NCBI GenBank assembly: GCA_002358875.1
Contig: DEPS01000204.1
Coordinates: 24,971-32,524, forward strand
DNA from: Lachnospiraceae bacterium UBA3386
GTDB lineage: Bacteria > Bacillota > Clostridia > Lachnospirales > Lachnospiraceae
DNA length: 7,554 nt
Direction: 5' to 3'
Shown in pieces: positions 5,255 through 7,554 of this stretch (its first letter is position 1; the number at the start of each line of letters is the position of its first letter). A program made the position numbers and the translations under genes. Under the pieces are notes generated by a model. It ran no database searches, was not told where the DNA came from, and saw only the letters and a program-made list of their open reading frames with translations.

Positions 5255-6649
5255 ATGATACATCAATATTATCTTAATGGATATTACATTGTCCTGGATG
5301 TCAACAGCGGGAGCATCCATGTGACGGATCAGCTCGCGTATGAGGCGATAGGGCTTATCGACAGCGGGAAGTCGCCTGATGAGGCCGGGCGTGAGCTTTT
5401 GGAAAGGTTTTCCGGAAAGGGAGTGACGGCGGCTCAGGTTCAGGAGAGTCTGGACGATATTGAGGAGCTGAAAAAAGCCGGAAGGCTGTTTTCGGAGGAG
5501 ACCTTCGCGGATAAGGCGTTTGATTTAAAGAAGCGCAGTACGGTCATCAAGGCCCTGTGTCTTCTGGTGGCGCATACCTGCAATCTCAACTGCAGCTATT
5601 GTTTCGCCGCCCAGGGGAATTTTTCGGGCCAGCATGGGCTGATGTCCTTTGAGACGGGGAAGCGCGCGCTGGATTTTCTGGTCGAAAATTCGGGACTGAG
5701 AAGGAATCTGGAGGTGGATTTTTTCGGCGGAGAGCCGCTGATGAATTTCCAGGTCTGTAAGGATCTGGTCGCCTATGCGCGTTCGATCGAAAAGGAAAAA
5801 AAGAAGAACTTCCGTTTTACTCTGACGACGAACGGGGTCGGGATCACGGATGAGGTCATTGAGTGGGCCAACCGGGAGTGCCACAATGTGGTGCTGAGCC
5901 TGGACGGGCGAAAGGAGGTCCATGACCGTTTCAGGAAGGATTACGCCGGAAACGGGAGCTATGACAGGATCGTTCCGAAGTTTCAGAGGTTCGTGGAAAA
6001 GCGCGGGGGTCAGGGCTATTATATGCGCGGGACTTTCACGCATTTTAACACGGATTTTACCAACGACATCTTCCACATGGCGGACGATCTGGGCTTTTCG
6101 GAGCTGTCCATGGAGCCTGTGGTCGCGGATCCGGACAGTCCCTCTGCCCTCAAAAAAGAGGACCTGCCCGTCATTTTCGAGCAGTACGAGATTCTCGCAA
6201 AGGATATGATCCGGCGGGAGCGGGAGGGGAAGCCGATCACCTTCTATCATTACATACTGGATCTGGAACACGGTCCCTGCATTTATAAGCGGATATCCGG
6301 CTGCGGATCGGGGACGGAGTATCTGGCGGTGACGGCTCAGGGAGACCTGTATCCCTGCCATCAGTTCGTAAATGATCCGGAATACCGCATGGGGGATATC
6401 TGGAAGGGTGTCACGCGCACGGACCTGCGCGATTCCTTCAAGCTCTGTAATGTTTATTCCAGGAAGGAGTGCGCCAACTGCTGGGCAAAGCTTTTCTGCG
6501 CGGGAGGATGCGCGGCCAATTCCTATCACGCGGCCGGCGATATCCTGGGTACCTATGAGACCGGATGTGAGATCTTTAAGAAAAGGATCGAGTGCGCGCT
6601 GATGATGAAGGCGGCTCTGGCCCTGGATAAGCAAAAGAATGAAGAATAA
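5255..6649 (+). CDS. scfB: SCIFF radical SAM/SPASM maturase
   Basis: A 464-residue radical SAM enzyme that binds the SCIFF leader and forms Cys-to-Thr thioether links (ranthipeptide chemistry, known from homologues CteB and Tte1186). Residues about 1-95 resemble the PqqD-like recognition element (RRE) that grips the leader. The radical SAM cluster motif is C109-x3-C113-x2-C116, and GGEP at 158-161 marks SAM binding. The C-terminal SPASM region carries C350, C368, C406-x2-C409-x5-C415-x3-C419 and C438, the usual ligands of two auxiliary 4Fe-4S clusters; all expected cysteines are present, so the enzyme looks intact. ATG 5255 keeps the full RRE; the upstream ribosome binding site is weak (GGGAAACG at 5239-5246), consistent with less enzyme than peptide. 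It is probably cotranscribed with scfA from the 4809 promoter. Its last 11 bases overlap ylmH. Confidence 0.95.
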   Translation: MIHQYYLNGYYIVLDVNSGSIHVTDQLAYEAIGLIDSGKSPDEAGRELLERFSGKGVTAAQVQESLDDIEELKKAGRLFSEETFADKAFDLKKRSTVIKALCLLVAHTCNLNCSYCFAAQGNFSGQHGLMSFETGKRALDFLVENSGLRRNLEVDFFGGEPLMNFQVCKDLVAYARSIEKEKKKNFRFTLTTNGVGITDEVIEWANRECHNVVLSLDGRKEVHDRFRKDYAGNGSYDRIVPKFQRFVEKRGGQGYYMRGTFTHFNTDFTNDIFHMADDLGFSELSMEPVVADPDSPSALKKEDLPVIFEQYEILAKDMIRREREGKPITFYHYILDLEHGPCIYKRISGCGSGTEYLAVTAQGDLYPCHQFVNDPEYRMGDIWKGVTRTDLRDSFKLCNVYSRKECANCWAKLFCAGGCAANSYHAAGDILGTYETGCEIFKKRIECALMMKAALALDKQKNEE

Positions 6650-7463
6650 GGATGAGGATCTGCTTTTTGCGGGAAGGATCCGGGATCTCGCAAGGCAGGC
6701 GCAAATGAATGATTATCTGACGCACACCGGTTTTCTGTCTCTCTCGGAGCAGTCGAGGGCTGCTATGGAGGTGCCCGGCCTTGGTATGCCCGGAGCGGGG
6801 CGTGAGAGCAGCCGGGAGGGCTTTCGGGCTGTTTTTTACGGCGGAAGCGGGGAGGCGGACAGAAAGGTGCTGTTTTTTCTTCCCTCCTATTTGGATGAAA
6901 AGGAGTTTTTTCGTCAGGAAGAGGAGGGGAATGGTGTGACTGCCTGTCTGGAGATCCGGGTGCGGGGCGCCCGTTTTTCCAGGGAGATCGGGCACAGGGA
7001 CTGCCTGGGCGCGCTGATGCATCTGGGGATCGAAAGGGATCAGGTCGGAGATATCCTGATCGATAAGGACGGCGCGCTTGCCTATGTCTATGTGCTCTCG
7101 TCAATGGCTGAGCACATCTGCCGGGAGTTAAGGACGGTAGGAAAAAGCTCTGTGGAGTTAAGGGCCGTTCCCCCGTCGGGCTGCGGGGTGAAGCCTGAAC
7201 TGAAAACGCAGACAGGCAGTATCGCCTCCGTAAGGATCGACAGTCTGGTGGCGATGGCCTTTCACCTGTCAAGGTCGGCAGCCCAGGAGCTTGTGTCCCG
7301 CGAGCAGGTGTTTGCGGACGGGAGGACTGTTACGTCTTCTTCCTTTGTGCCGGGAGAAGGGTGCCGGATCTCCGTGCGCGGACACGGAAAATTCATCTAT
7401 GAAGGTGAGGAGAAGACGACAAGGAAGGGCAGGATCTTTGTCAGAATCAGTGTTTTCTGCTAA
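6639..7463 (+). CDS. ylmH: YlmH family S4-domain RNA-binding protein
   Basis: A 274-residue cytoplasmic RNA-binding protein. In Bacillus subtilis, YlmH binds stalled large ribosomal subunits and takes part in ribosome-associated quality control; in many Gram-positive bacteria the gene sits in the cell-division cluster before divIVA. The family hallmark GHRDCLGALMHLGI is at residues 118-131, followed by GDILIDKDGALAYVYV. The S4 domain runs from R199 (RIDSLVAMAFHLSR) to about 262, with the typical GRTV and PGEGCRISVRG strands, and a short basic tail ends the protein. The ATG at 6639 lies within the last codons of scfB, so translation is likely coupled; there is only a weak binding site (GGATAAG, 6625-6631). 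No divIVA is seen in the remaining 91 bases, which hold no clear terminator, so the operon may continue beyond the window. Confidence 0.93.
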   Translation: MKNKDEDLLFAGRIRDLARQAQMNDYLTHTGFLSLSEQSRAAMEVPGLGMPGAGRESSREGFRAVFYGGSGEADRKVLFFLPSYLDEKEFFRQEEEGNGVTACLEIRVRGARFSREIGHRDCLGALMHLGIERDQVGDILIDKDGALAYVYVLSSMAEHICRELRTVGKSSVELRAVPPSGCGVKPELKTQTGSIASVRIDSLVAMAFHLSRSAAQELVSREQVFADGRTVTSSSFVPGEGCRISVRGHGKFIYEGEEKTTRKGRIFVRISVFC

Positions 7464-7554
7464 AAGCTCTTTTTTCGGAGAGGGGGTATCTCAATTTTTG
7501 CTCACTTCGATTACGGGGCTTTGTGCAGTTTCCGGGTATTGTGACGGATATATA

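Noticed and set aside
7464..7554. Terminator after ylmH at the run of six T (7468-7475 region)
   Set aside because: No stable stem precedes the T-run; the only pairing (CTC with GAG across it) is too short.

Overview
The window looks like chromosome of a Clostridia member, most probably Lachnospiraceae (Bacillota). The evidence is a fairly GC-rich sequence with AGGAGG-type ribosome binding sites, a LytR-CpsA-Psr (LCP) cell-wall protein, an MscL channel with a zinc-ribbon tail, a YaaO-like Orn/Lys/Arg decarboxylase, a YlmH protein, and above all the SCIFF peptide with its radical SAM maturase, a pair typical of Clostridia. I see no transposase, integrase, phage gene, rRNA, tRNA or CRISPR array. 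All six complete genes with recognisable families, plus the short SCIFF gene, lie on the + strand.

Layout. 130-1539: membrane-anchored LCP ligase with a long disordered cytoplasmic tail, ended by a strong hairpin. 1671-2021: a solitary histidine phosphotransfer (Hpt) protein. 2022-2245: a promoter and a roughly 165-base structured leader. 2246-2695: mscL. 2696-3022: terminator and a non-coding array of 71-base repeats. 3023-4690: a PLP-dependent decarboxylase with a tandem 17-residue repeat inserted before its C-terminal domain, and with its 3' end duplicated past the stop codon. 4774-4803: a palindromic repeat. 4809-4837: a near-consensus sigma-A promoter. 4948-5097: SCIFF precursor peptide (49 residues, six cysteines; scfA). 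5255-6649: its radical SAM/SPASM maturase (scfB). 6639-7463: ylmH, overlapping the end of scfB. The last 91 bases hold no recognisable gene.

The most coherent biological system is the scfA-scfB RiPP operon. A strong promoter and an AT-rich leader hairpin precede a small peptide gene, a second hairpin lies between peptide and maturase, and the ribosome quality-control gene ylmH is joined to the maturase by overlap. ScfB is expected to install thioether crosslinks on the peptide's cysteines (a ranthipeptide). The system itself is known. The less expected points are a Gly where the characterised homologue is thought to carry its Thr acceptor, a Gly-Gly just before the first Cys, and the ylmH linkage. 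The other notable theme is small-scale repeat expansion: three independent tandem repeats (periods 71, 51 and 78 bases) lie within 2.1 kb, in and around the decarboxylase gene.
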